Below are positions 37,513 to 45,805 of a DNA stretch of 64,000 nt, piece by piece; the stretch's first letter is position 1, and each line of letters begins with the position of its first letter. Origin of the DNA: Tenacibaculum tangerinum (GTDB lineage: Bacteria > Bacteroidota > Bacteroidia > Flavobacteriales > Flavobacteriaceae); NCBI RefSeq assembly GCF_029853675.1, contig NZ_CP122539.1, positions 2,623,001 to 2,687,000 on the forward strand, written 5' to 3'. The notes under the pieces are model-generated. The model was given only the letters and a program-made list of their open reading frames with translations, was not told where the DNA came from and did no database searches. A program made the translations under genes and the position numbers.

Positions 37513-37878
37513 ATGAATAAAATAGAATTTATTGATTTAGAAGAATATAATGATAAAGTTTGTAGAGCTAAAGATAAAGCATTTTTACTACTAACTTATT
37601 TCTTAAATGATTTTCAACATAATTTCTCCTACCTACAAGACGAAACTATTGAAAATTTAGAATTGGTATTGTCAGGAGAAAAAACCTTTGATGATATTCA
37701 AGACCCAGAAGTGTATTGGAGTTTTGGAAGTGGTTTAGGCTTAGGGTATTTTGAAGTTGAAGGAACAACTGCTTATTTTGAACCAGATAAAGAATTAACC
37801 GATGCTCCAAGAATAGTAATGCCTTTAGAAGAATTTATTAATATACTAAAGAAATGGAGAGCTTTTTTAAGAAGTTAA
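37513..37878 (+). CDS. candidate immunity protein, family alpha, copy 2
   Basis: The 121-residue protein shares its last 80 residues with alpha-1 and alpha-3 almost without change (GSGLGLGYFEVEGTTAYFEP) but has its own first 42 residues (MNKIEFIDLEEYNDKVCRAK). It follows an EndoU remnant by three bases, so its toxin has been lost while the antidote remains. Its end runs into repeat D. Confidence 0.7.
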   Translation: MNKIEFIDLEEYNDKVCRAKDKAFLLLTYFLNDFQHNFSYLQDETIENLELVLSGEKTFDDIQDPEVYWSFGSGLGLGYFEVEGTTAYFEPDKELTDAPRIVMPLEEFINILKKWRAFLRS

Positions 37879-37945
37879 AAATTTAAAAATGAGCATACAT
37901 TTTTATTTTTTGTTAACGCAGCCTGCCATTTGGTGGGCTGTTTTT
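37859..37945 (+). repeat. cassette-boundary repeat, copy D
   Basis: It comprises the last codons of alpha-2, ATGAGCATACATTTTTATTT, GTTAACGCAG and the hairpin GCCTGCCA/TGGTGGGC with five T. Confidence 0.85.
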
Positions 37946-37995
37946 GCTAGAAATATAAAGTATGATGCTATTCAAATGAAAACCTTAAATGTACA

Positions 37996-38097
37996 ATGCA
38001 GTTAGTGATTAGAGATGCTCATGAAGCAATATTAACACACTTGGGTTCAGCAGGTCAGTTTAATAATTTATTAAAAATAACAGAAGAATACTTATAA
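37996..38097 (+). pseudogene. WHH-type toxin remnant, last 33 codons
   Basis: The frame reads MQLVIRDAHEAILTHLGSAG and ends ITEEYL. The sequence Q-L-V-x-x-x-x-H-E-x-x-x-T-H-x-G-S is the C-terminal signature of WHH nuclease tips and parallels FQLVDRELHELTTKHMGSH of the active toxin here. The WHH residues themselves are gone. A SUKH immunity gene follows after two bases. Confidence 0.75.
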
Positions 38098-38099
38098 AA

Positions 38100-38507
38100 A
38101 TGATACACTTTGAAAATACTAAAGAACCTGTTTCAGTTCAAGAAATAAAAGAGTTTGAAACAAAATTTAACATAAAATTTCCAGAATCATATAAGTTACA
38201 TATTTTGAAATATAATGGAGGATATCCATCACTAGATATGTATTTTGGAGACTTTAATATACCTATCGATTCCTTTTTATCAATAAAGCATGGTAATCAG
38301 ACTATAGAAAGGGTTATGAATAATTTAAGTAATGTATTAAAAGGTAAGGAAGTGCCTTTTGCAAGGAGTACAAGTGGAACCATTTATATGTCATTAAAAG
38401 AAGAAGATTATGGAAGTGTGTATGTGGCTTATTCTGAATGGAATCCTAAGCTTTTAGCCAAGACGTTTGATGAGTTTATAGAAGGAATTCATGAAGATGA
38501 AATTTAG
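38100..38507 (+). CDS. SMI1/KNR4 (SUKH) family immunity protein
   Basis: The 135-residue protein has the SUKH pattern EIKEFETKFNIKFPESYKLH, followed by KYNGGYPSLDMYFG and a C-terminal TFDEFIEGIHEDEI helix. It follows a WHH toxin remnant, so it is an orphan antidote kept after loss of its toxin. It is clearly diverged from the SUKH protein at 34373-34795. Confidence 0.85.
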   Translation: MIHFENTKEPVSVQEIKEFETKFNIKFPESYKLHILKYNGGYPSLDMYFGDFNIPIDSFLSIKHGNQTIERVMNNLSNVLKGKEVPFARSTSGTIYMSLKEEDYGSVYVAYSEWNPKLLAKTFDEFIEGIHEDEI

Positions 38508-38517
38508 GAAATAAAAA

Positions 38518-38582
38518 AAGGAAGATAATTATAAAATAAGCATACTTTTTAGCGCGGACTGCCATTTTGGTGGGCTGTTTTT
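38518..38582 (+). repeat. cassette-boundary repeat, copy E (degenerate)
   Basis: GGAAGATAATTATAAAATAA is kept from the family-beta type boundary, then part of the middle is missing, and the hairpin region GACTGCCA/TGGTGGGC with five T remains. The upstream part does not belong to the SUKH gene in front, which marks a join between cassettes. Confidence 0.75.
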
Positions 38583-38643
38583 AATTACTCATACAAAACC
38601 AAAACTTTCCAACTTTTAAACTCTTTTACTTTCAAACGCAAAA

Positions 38644-39108
38644 ATGGCAGAAACAAAAATAGATTATAAAGGAGGTAAAGGTTTTTGGATAGCAGAAATT
38701 TATATGGAATTAACATATGAATATATACTACAGGCTTTAGAAGACAGCGAAGAGATAATACCTTTTAAAGATGATTTAAAAGAAGATATTAATTTTTTTG
38801 TTAATGCTTATGGTAAAGGGATGTTAACTTTATTGTGGTTTAATTTTATTAAAACTGATGAAGATGAAAAAATAATGATATGTCTCTTAAACAGAGCAAA
38901 AAAAATACTTGAATCCAAAGGAGATTATATTGAAGTTGATGAGTTAAATGGATATGAAGAAAAGAAGGAGGAAATGGCATCCAAATGGCCTAAGCCTATA
39001 AAAACTACTGAGATTATTAAAATAATTGATACTCTTATTTTAATGTTAAAAGGGGAATGGGAAGAAACTAGTTATAGTATGGAGATTGAATATTCATTCA
39101 TAGATTAA
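38644..39108 (+). CDS. candidate orphan immunity protein, unknown family
   Basis: The 154-residue acidic, mostly helical protein has no signal or membrane helix (ILQALEDSEEIIPFKDDLKE; a C-terminal EIEYSFID). It stands between repeats E and F with no toxin remnant I can recognise ahead of it. Position within the array is the only reason to call it an immunity protein. Confidence 0.5.
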   Translation: MAETKIDYKGGKGFWIAEIYMELTYEYILQALEDSEEIIPFKDDLKEDINFFVNAYGKGMLTLLWFNFIKTDEDEKIMICLLNRAKKILESKGDYIEVDELNGYEEKKEEMASKWPKPIKTTEIIKIIDTLILMLKGEWEETSYSMEIEYSFID

Positions 39109-39113
39109 AATTT

Positions 39114-39180
39114 TCTTAAAAATGAGCATACATTTTTATTTTTTGTTAACGCAGCCTGCCATTTGGTAGGCTGTTTTTTA
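39114..39180 (+). repeat. cassette-boundary repeat, copy F
   Basis: ATGAGCATACATTTTTATTT, GTTAACGCAG and the hairpin GCCTGCCA/TGGTAGGC with six T. It is followed by AACAAATAAAC, a junction string similar to that after copies B, G and H. Confidence 0.85.
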
Positions 39181-39218
39181 ACAAATAAACACCTATAAAT
39201 TAGTATATTAACAAAAAT

Positions 39219-39365
39219 AAAGCAGTTATTAAGGAAGCTTCTAATAATATTTTAGAGCATTATGATAATCTATTTGTTGGTAAAACTTCACAGGGATATA
39301 AGGTAGAATTTAGAATAGATAGAGTAACAAAAGAAATAGATACAGCATATTTAATTTTTGAATAA
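39219..39365 (+). pseudogene. EndoU-type toxin remnant, last 48 codons (copy 2)
   Basis: It reads KAVIKEASNNILEHYDNLF ... RVTKEIDTAYLIFE and differs from the remnant at 37366-37509 at only a few positions. Together with the flanking repeats and alpha genes, the two form a duplicated unit of about 0.65 kb. Confidence 0.8.
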
Positions 39366-39366
39366 A

Positions 39367-39726
39367 ATGAAAAAAATAGAATTTAGTAGAGATAATGGTA
39401 CTGCTTGGGTAAAAATTAATGATGATAAATTTAGATTAATTTTTCATTTTTTAAATGATTTTCAGCATAATTTTCCATACTTGCAAGACGAAACCATTGA
39501 AAATTTAGAATTGGTATTGTCAGGAGAAAAAACCTTTGATGATATTCAAGACCCAGAAGTGTATTGGAGTTTTGGAAGTGGTTTAGGCTTAGGGTATTTT
39601 GAAGTTGAAGGAACAACTGCTTATTTTGAACCAGATAAAGAATTAACCGATGCTCCAAGAATAGTAATGCCTTTAGAAGAATTTATTAATATACTAAAGG
39701 AATGGAGAGCTTTTTTAAGAAGTTAA
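39367..39726 (+). CDS. candidate immunity protein, family alpha, copy 3
   Basis: I use the ATG at 39367 (119 residues), one base after the remnant's stop; a TTG three codons earlier overlaps the remnant. The head (MKKIEFSRDNGTAWVKINDD) is its own, the last 80 residues match alpha-1 and alpha-2. The nucleotide identity with alpha-2 continues through stop and into repeat G. Confidence 0.7.
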   Translation: MKKIEFSRDNGTAWVKINDDKFRLIFHFLNDFQHNFPYLQDETIENLELVLSGEKTFDDIQDPEVYWSFGSGLGLGYFEVEGTTAYFEPDKELTDAPRIVMPLEEFINILKEWRAFLRS

Positions 39727-39795
39727 AAACTTAAAAATGCGCATACATTTCTGTGTTTTGTAAGAGCAGCCCGCCTTTTGGCGGACTGTTTTTAA
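39709..39795 (+). repeat. cassette-boundary repeat, copy G
   Basis: Last codons of alpha-3, then ATGCGCATACATTTCTGTGT (closest to copy B) and the hairpin CAGCCCGCC/GGCGGACTG with five T. The next 240 bp hold no gene; an imperfect hairpin ATTCCTACC/GGTCGGAAT lies near 39957-39977. Confidence 0.8.
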
Positions 39796-40035
39796 CAAAT
39801 AAATGCCTAGAAATTAAAAATTAGGATATTAATAAACTTGAGTTAGTGATACAATATCAAATTAAATTACCTAAAAATAAATAGCGTGTTATGTCGATAG
39901 AGTGAAGTATGAGTGATGAGACATCTCAATGATATAAGTTACTTATTTAAATAATATTCCTACCTCTGGTCGGAATAATGTTTTTATTTTTTTAAAGACA
40001 AAAACTTAAAAATCAACACTTTGTAGTCTCTAGCT

Positions 40036-40173
40036 CACATTAATAAAAGACCAAGACAGGCATATGATAAGTTCGATAAATACGAAGGTATTTCTGCTGG
40101 CGGATTTAAAATAAGAATTGAAGTAGATAAAAAAGGAAATATAATGAACAGCTTATCCAATAATTTAAATTAA
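40036..40173 (+). pseudogene. toxin remnant, last 45 codons (EndoU-like end)
   Basis: The frame reads KRPRQAYDKFDKYEGISAGG and FKIRIEVDKKGNIMNSLSNN. Compare STGFEITIEIDNYGNLTNAY at the end of the silent EndoU tip. The resemblance is limited to this end, so the class is less sure than for the other remnants. It is followed by a family-beta immunity gene after three bases, in agreement with that pairing. Confidence 0.6.
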
Positions 40174-40176
40174 GAA

Positions 40177-40545
40177 ATGATGAATTATAAGTTTAAAACA
40201 CAAAAGTTAGATATTGAGAAATCAATATATTATTTTATAGAGTTAGATAATGAGAAATATTATTCATTAGGTAGGTTAAGTGAGTCTAATTGGACACCTG
40301 AAAAGGCTCAAGAACTACTTGATGAAATTGAGTTAAGTAGAGAAAAGGAGAAAGAAGACGAATATATTTGGGCAAATGAAGATGTAACGTTGTATTCAAA
40401 TAAACATGGAGTATTTTTAATTGATGAAATAGCCATACGCTATGGAGAAAGAGATAGCGAAAAGATTGGACTAGAATTATCTCACGATGATTTCATTTTG
40501 TTTATGAAGGACTTCAAAAGCTTTATTGAAGAAAATACAAATTAA
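40177..40545 (+). CDS. candidate immunity protein, family beta, copy 2
   Basis: The 122-residue acidic protein follows a toxin remnant and resembles 36908-37261 in plan: IELDNEKYYSLGRLSESNW, WTPEKAQELLDEIE and a C-terminal FILFMKDFKSFIEEN. It overlaps the upstream frame of the next gene, whose true ATG lies 19 bp after this stop. Confidence 0.65.
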   Translation: MMNYKFKTQKLDIEKSIYYFIELDNEKYYSLGRLSESNWTPEKAQELLDEIELSREKEKEDEYIWANEDVTLYSNKHGVFLIDEIAIRYGERDSEKIGLELSHDDFILFMKDFKSFIEENTN

Positions 40546-40564
40546 AGAGGTGTTAAAAAGTTTT

Positions 40565-40948
40565 ATGAAATATAAGTTATACAAATGGCAACCCACAACC
40601 TATGAATATATGATGGTTCAGGTTGAAAAACCCTATGATAGGCTATCCTTAATTTTTGAAGGAGACGAAACAAGTGAAGAACTAACCTATTCAATTAACG
40701 AGATTGAAAAAGTTAAAAAAGGAGTGCTAGAAGAAGGGTATACCATGGGGAACGAAGCAGGGTTTATTGGGCATGCCTTTGGTCCAGATGCGACAGCTAG
40801 TGAGTTTCCCGAAGGAGGCTATCAAGTATTTGATTCCTTTACTTTAGACGAACATGGAGATACCAAAGAACTGTTTACGGTTCCTTTAGATGAAATTTTA
40901 AAGCTATTAGAAGACTTTAAAGAGTTTTTAATAAAAAACGGAAGATAA
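40565..40948 (+). CDS. candidate immunity protein, distant family beta
   Basis: From the ATG at 40565 the protein has 127 residues (MKYKLYKWQPTTYEYMMVQV). The C-terminal helix EILKLLEDFKEFLIKNGR parallels FMESFKLFLEENGR of beta-1, and the bases around its stop are the same as those after beta-1 (GGAAGATAATTATAAAATGA). The earlier in-frame ATG at 40526 lies inside the preceding gene. Two immunity genes in tandem suggest loss of an intervening toxin. Confidence 0.65.
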   Translation: MKYKLYKWQPTTYEYMMVQVEKPYDRLSLIFEGDETSEELTYSINEIEKVKKGVLEEGYTMGNEAGFIGHAFGPDATASEFPEGGYQVFDSFTLDEHGDTKELFTVPLDEILKLLEDFKEFLIKNGR

Positions 40949-41013
40949 TTATAAAATGAGCATACATTTTTATTTTTTGTTAGCACAGCCTACCATTTGG
41001 TGGGCTGTTTTTT
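40936..41013 (+). repeat. cassette-boundary repeat, copy H (end of array)
   Basis: AACGGAAGATAATTATAAAA, ATGAGCATACATTTTTATTT, then the hairpin GCCTACCA/TGGTGGGC with six T and the junction AACAAATCAATGCC. The array ends here; IS5-type debris follows. Confidence 0.85.
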
Positions 41014-41040
41014 AACAAATCAATGCCTAGAAGTTAGAAT

Positions 41041-41780
41041 AAGACCTTTGAAAAAACACGTTTGAATTTTAATTCCAGTATTTTGATTTTCAAGCTTTGA
41101 AAAATTAGCGGATTTTTTAGATTTTGATGATTTTTATTGGTTCTACTTTCCTTTCGACAGCATTCTTCCTCTTTATTTTACTCAATTTTTGGTTATTTGA
41201 CACTCCAATCCTGAAGAACGTTTGAGATTATGTGCTATTGCTTCTAACACATGTATGGAATGTACTTTATCCTTGTCTTTCAATTTAGTAGCTCTAGAAC
41301 TAAACCATCTCTTTAGACTGCCAAATGCTATTTCTACTACCCAACGTGTTTTACTAATAGTTTTATTACGGTATACTTTATGCATGATGCTGCTTTTGCT
41401 TCCTTTATCCTTAAGCATTTGGTATTAGATTTGCTTTTGTAACCTTTGTAAGCCATTACTTGTTTATGTTGCGATTTAGGAATTTTAGTTATAAATGACA
41501 CTAACCAAATACTAATTAGTTGCATCTTAAATAATAGCAATGGCTTTAGTTTCTAGTTCTTTCTTGCCTGCTTTATAAACCTTTTTTAACTACTTCTCTG
41601 TAGGAACCCAATCTATTAGTTGTTTTACCTGTTGAAAAATGTATTCTTATAGATACGCACTCCGCATACATATCACTAAAACCCATTTGTATTCTATTTT
41701 AAAATTTATAAATCATCTAACACAAGTTACAAATTCTAATAGAAAAATAGAATTTTTAGAGTTTGTTGCAAAGGTCTCTT
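41041..41780 (-). pseudogene. decayed IS5-family insertion sequence
   Basis: Outer ends AGACCTTTGA (41041) and the complement of GCAAAGGTCTC (ending near 41780) look like eroded inverted repeats. Between them, minus-strand fragments in different frames match IS5-type transposases: QVKQLIDWVPTEK near 41610-41640 (N-terminal part), YKGYKSKSN near 41430-41460, and the C-terminal RWVVEIAFGSLKRWF ... KVHSIHVLEAIAHNLKR at 41182-41350. Frameshifts and internal deletion make it inactive. It lies at the boundary between the toxin array and the core chromosome. Confidence 0.75.
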
Positions 41781-41898
41781 TAAATATACTTCAGAAAAAC
41801 ACTAAAAACTATTGTAATGTGCACATTTCTCCTCCTTTTTAATAGAACTTTGCAACTTATTTAACATTTCTCACATATACGTTATAAAATTCTTCTTG

Positions 41899-41906
41899 TA
41901 TGTTTG
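41899..41906 (+). promoter_or_regulatory. promoter -7 box of the DUF5686 gene
   Basis: TATGTTTG matches TAnnTTTG, 20 bp before the start codon. Confidence 0.6.
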
Positions 41907-41925
41907 TTATGAATAATTTACTACT

Positions 41926-44391
41926 ATGAAAACCATCACTACATTTTTATGTTTCGTATGCACTTCAGTTGCTTTTTCTCAAATTACTGGAAAAGTTACC
42001 GATGCTAAAAATCAACCCATATCTTTAGCAAGTGTGTACCTAGAAAATACCATAACAGGCACCACCACCAATACGAATGGCGAGTATGAATTAGCCCTTA
42101 CACATAAAGGAGAATACACCGTAATTTTTCAAATGTTGGGGTATAAAACACTCAAAAAAACAGTTACAATTAGTGCTTTTCCGTTTACACTGAACATCAC
42201 ACTGCCTGAAGAAGAGGTTACTTTAGATGAAGTGGTTGTTTCTTCAAAAGAAAATCCTGCCAACAAAATCATTAGAAATGCCATTGCTAGCAAAGCCAAA
42301 AACACAGATAAATTTGCTGAGTATACTGCCGATTTTTACTCTCGTGGGTTGTTTAAGGTAAAAGACTTGCCCAAGAAATTTTTAGGACAAGATATTGGCG
42401 ATATGGGTGGGGGATTGGATTCTACTAGAACTGGTGTAGTATACCTTTCAGAAACTGTTTCAAAAATTGCATTTCAAAAAAAACCAAAAAATTTTAAAGA
42501 GCATATTATCGCTTCAAAAGTAAGTGGGCAGGATAACGGAATTAGTTTTAATCAGGCAGAAGAAGTCAATTTTAACTTTTATGAAAACTCTTTTAGTTTA
42601 GCTGATGTTCAGGTTATTTCTCCGATAGCTAATGGTGCGTTTGGGTATTATAATTATAAACTAACCGGTGTCTTTTACGATAAAAACGGAAAACTCATTA
42701 ACAAAATTCAGCTCTTACCTAAACGAAAGAACGATCGGGTTTTTAGTGGGTCCATTTATATTGTTGAAGACGATTGGGCTGTGTACGGTGCCGATGTAAT
42801 TGTTACTGGTGCACAAATAAGTTTGCCCATGGTAGATTCGTTACACATCAAACAAAACTATAATTTCTCTGCTAAAAACAAGGCTTGGATTCCCGTTACG
42901 CAAACCATAGATTTTAAAGCGGGTTTGTTCGGATTTAACTTCAACGGACGCTTCTCTGCAGCGTATTCTAATTACAATTTCAATCCTGATTTTACTAAAA
43001 AAACCTTTGGTAATGAAGTGCTTTCGTTTGCCGAAAATGCTACTGAAAAAGACTCGGTGTATTGGAATAAAATTCGCCCTGTTAGCTTAACTTCAGAAGA
43101 AGTTGCAGACTATAAGTTAAAAGACAGTATTAAAACCATTCGAAAATCGAAAAAGTATTTAGATTCTGTAGATACTAAAAATAACCGATTTAAACCAATG
43201 GATATTCTTTCGGGTTATACCTACCGAAATTCGCACGACAAATGGTCATTGAGCTCCTCGTCTCCTATTGAAGATCTCAACTTTAATACTGTACAAGGTT
43301 GGAATACTTCTTTGGGACTTGATTATCGAAAATCGCTCAACAACAAAGGAAAGCGTTTTAGTATCGGTGCAGCCATTAATTATGGTTTTTCAGAAAAAAA
43401 ACTGCGCCCTACTGCCAACTTTAACTACCGCTGGAATAATACGACACGACCTGTTTTAACCTTTTCTGGAGGAATTGCTACTCCTCAGTTCAATGCAAAA
43501 CAACCTATTTCTAGGTTTTGGAACACGATAAGCTCTATTGGTTTTGAAAGAAACTATCTAAAAATTTATGAAAAAACGTTTGCCAAAACAACCTTTTCAC
43601 AAGAAGTAACGAACGGGATACGACTGTTTTCTTCTCTAGAATTTGCCGATAGAAAACCGCTATTCAATACTACTGATTATGTAATGTTTCCGCAAGATGA
43701 TGTCGATTACACCTCTAACAACCCAAAGAATCCTACTGATTTTTCAACAGGTTTTACACCGCACCAAATGTGGACTTTTTCGATAGGGGCGAACATTAAT
43801 TTTGGACAAAAATACCTGTCTTATCCTGACGGAAAATATAACATTCCTAATCGCAAGTATCCGTCGCTATACCTAGGGTATCAAAAAAACTTTGGCTCTG
43901 GAAATTCTGAATGGAATTCGGACGTCATTTTTTCTCAACTTTACCAACAAATTAGCTTGGGCAACTGGGGTGATTTTGCATACAAAGCTAAGGGAGGAAT
44001 GTTTTTAGAGAAAAAAGATATTCCGTTTATCGATTATGCTCATTTTAACGGAAATCGCTTGCTAATAGCTCCAAAAGACAACTATTTAAACATGTTTTAC
44101 ATGCTTCCGTATTATCAATTAAGTTCTAACGATACATACGCCGAACTTCACGGAGAATACAATTTTAAAGGAGCACTGTTGAGTAAAGTTCCGTTACTAA
44201 ACCAACTGAACTTTCATTTGGTTACGGGAGCTAAAAGTTTGTTTACCGCAGGAAACAAGCCGTATACTGAATTTGCGATTGGATTGGATAATGTTGGTAT
44301 TGGAAAATGGCGCTTTTTACGGGTAGATTTCGCGCGCTCTTACTTTAACGGAAAACATGAAAACCGCATCGTTTTCGGGATAAAATTGTAA
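41926..44391 (+). CDS. DUF5686 outer-membrane protein with CarboxypepD_reg-like domain
   Basis: The 821-residue protein has a signal peptide (cleaved near AFS), a CarboxypepD_reg-like beta-sandwich (ITGKVTDAKNQPISLASVYL, residues about 20-95), a hinge LDEVVVSSKENPANKIIRNA, and a long beta-rich remainder with alternating aromatic strands to a C-terminal phenylalanine-rich strand (ENRIVFGIKL), as in outer-membrane barrels. This is the DUF5686 layout common in Bacteroidota. It lacks a TonB plug. Substrate unknown. moaD follows after nine bases. Confidence 0.85.
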   Translation: MKTITTFLCFVCTSVAFSQITGKVTDAKNQPISLASVYLENTITGTTTNTNGEYELALTHKGEYTVIFQMLGYKTLKKTVTISAFPFTLNITLPEEEVTLDEVVVSSKENPANKIIRNAIASKAKNTDKFAEYTADFYSRGLFKVKDLPKKFLGQDIGDMGGGLDSTRTGVVYLSETVSKIAFQKKPKNFKEHIIASKVSGQDNGISFNQAEEVNFNFYENSFSLADVQVISPIANGAFGYYNYKLTGVFYDKNGKLINKIQLLPKRKNDRVFSGSIYIVEDDWAVYGADVIVTGAQISLPMVDSLHIKQNYNFSAKNKAWIPVTQTIDFKAGLFGFNFNGRFSAAYSNYNFNPDFTKKTFGNEVLSFAENATEKDSVYWNKIRPVSLTSEEVADYKLKDSIKTIRKSKKYLDSVDTKNNRFKPMDILSGYTYRNSHDKWSLSSSSPIEDLNFNTVQGWNTSLGLDYRKSLNNKGKRFSIGAAINYGFSEKKLRPTANFNYRWNNTTRPVLTFSGGIATPQFNAKQPISRFWNTISSIGFERNYLKIYEKTFAKTTFSQEVTNGIRLFSSLEFADRKPLFNTTDYVMFPQDDVDYTSNNPKNPTDFSTGFTPHQMWTFSIGANINFGQKYLSYPDGKYNIPNRKYPSLYLGYQKNFGSGNSEWNSDVIFSQLYQQISLGNWGDFAYKAKGGMFLEKKDIPFIDYAHFNGNRLLIAPKDNYLNMFYMLPYYQLSSNDTYAELHGEYNFKGALLSKVPLLNQLNFHLVTGAKSLFTAGNKPYTEFAIGLDNVGIGKWRFLRVDFARSYFNGKHENRIVFGIKL

Positions 44392-44400
44392 ATTTGTACT

Positions 44401-44643
44401 ATGAAAATAAACATCCTCTTTTTTGGTATTGCTACAGATTTAATAGGCAGTTCTTCACAAGAAATGGAGCTTCCTAACCAAAGTTCTGTGGCTAGTTTTA
44501 AAGAATTTCTTTTAACAGAATTTCCTGAACTACAAAAAATGAGTTCGTATGCCGTGGCTATTAACGAAAGTTATGCTACAGACGATATTCTTATAAAAGA
44601 AAATGATGTCATTGCCATTATTCCACCAGTGAGTGGAGGCTAA
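44401..44643 (+). CDS. moaD: molybdopterin synthase sulfur carrier subunit (MoaD/ThiS family)
   Basis: The 80-residue ubiquitin-like protein ends in the required Gly-Gly (IIPPVSGG), which is adenylated and thiocarboxylated for sulfur transfer. It opens with the typical KINILFFGIATDLIG. moaE lies 12.7 kb away at 57346-57768, so the two subunits of molybdopterin synthase are split here. A ThiS-like carrier is the alternative, but the length and the DDILIKENDVIAIIPP strand favour MoaD. Confidence 0.85.
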   Translation: MKINILFFGIATDLIGSSSQEMELPNQSSVASFKEFLLTEFPELQKMSSYAVAINESYATDDILIKENDVIAIIPPVSGG

Positions 44644-44646
44644 AGG

Positions 44647-45771
44647 TTAACGCATTTCTAACCAAACGGTAGCAGGTATTTTTTCGAGTTCTTTATCTAG
44701 CGGATAAATTCCTGGCGAAGGGGTTTCTTCAAGCAATACTTTTATCAGTATAATAAGCTCTGCAAACAAAAACTCTACGATTTCATCTGGAACACTACTT
44801 CCTGTAAAATTAACAGGATATCCTTCATTTACCAATAAAATTTGTCTTCCATCTTTTAGAATATGGTTGTTAATATGACGGTGAATTGCTCGTGTTTCTT
44901 TCTGTTGCGATTTCAAATATGTCAAATCAATTTCTTTATCTTTAGAACTTCCGCTTACTAAAAAGCATCTAGAAGAGGCGCCATCAATAACATTTTTTGA
45001 GATAGAAAGCGTACCAGAAGCTCCTATAATTACAGAATAAGTTCCAACGTCGCTCGTAGACTTCAACACCTGAAATCCGTTTACAGCAGCTTCTACTAGC
45101 TTGATAACATCGGTATCATAAACCGTCACAGCCATTCCTCTTGCTCTTAAAGAATGAGCTACACCGCTACCAACCCATCCATACCCAAAAACACACGCCT
45201 TTCTACCCACCATGGCATAACCAATATCTCTAAGAATGTAATCTAAAGAAGCAACTACCGACTCGCCTACCATTTTTCCTTCAATTTCCTTTAACTTGGT
45301 TTCGGCACAATTAAGCTGTGGAATTTTTAATTTTTTAAGTTTTCTTGCTTCCCAAACACCTTGCTTGGTAACTTCTACAGCACCAATTACATGGTGCAAA
45401 TAAGTATCGAAAAATTCATGTAAAATTCGAATGGTATACCCCCCCACTTCATGAATAAGAAGCTGATGTTTTTCCGTTTCACAGGCTTTAAAACAATTCT
45501 TGAGTTCGTTGATAATTACAGTATCTAGGGTGTCAAAATCGGGAGTTACTACTTTAATTCCTTTATTTCTAAGGGCCTCTATTACTTCATCAGATCCAGA
45601 ATAACTGATACTAACCACAACACTAATAGGGATGTATTCATGTAATAACAACAATAGTCTCAAAGTATCTGGGTATAAATGCTGGACTACAAATTGTTTT
45701 ACATTTTTATATTTTTTTAGACCTATTCTTCTTCTTACTTCATTTAAAAATGGTGGATGAAATGTATTCAT
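44647..45771 (-). CDS. S-adenosylhomocysteinase-like NAD-binding protein
   Basis: From MNTFHPPFLNEVRRR the protein has 374 residues; the frame's earlier start overlaps the methyltransferase. The NAD motif is VFGYGWVGSGVAHSLRARG, as in the G-Y-G-x-V-G loop of SAH hydrolase. The region VEVTKQGVWEARKL and the block ending in GESVVASLDYILR align with the substrate region of that enzyme, but key residues (N-D-S and F-D-N) are replaced and the C-terminal K-P-x-x-Y-R-Y tail is missing. I infer a divergent homologue that may act on a related ligand. It lies 34 bp after a methyltransferase gene on the same strand. Confidence 0.75.
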   Translation of the reverse strand: MNTFHPPFLNEVRRRIGLKKYKNVKQFVVQHLYPDTLRLLLLLHEYIPISVVVSISYSGSDEVIEALRNKGIKVVTPDFDTLDTVIINELKNCFKACETEKHQLLIHEVGGYTIRILHEFFDTYLHHVIGAVEVTKQGVWEARKLKKLKIPQLNCAETKLKEIEGKMVGESVVASLDYILRDIGYAMVGRKACVFGYGWVGSGVAHSLRARGMAVTVYDTDVIKLVEAAVNGFQVLKSTSDVGTYSVIIGASGTLSISKNVIDGASSRCFLVSGSSKDKEIDLTYLKSQQKETRAIHRHINNHILKDGRQILLVNEGYPVNFTGSSVPDEIVEFLFAELIILIKVLLEETPSPGIYPLDKELEKIPATVWLEMR

Positions 45772-45805
45772 GTATCTAAAAGTTACGTTGTTTTGAGCGC
45801 GGGGG

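Noticed and set aside
34977..41013. The eight repeats could be taken for a CRISPR-like array.
   Set aside because: Spacing is irregular (about 0.6-1.5 kb), the units between them are genes, and the repeats end in terminator hairpins.
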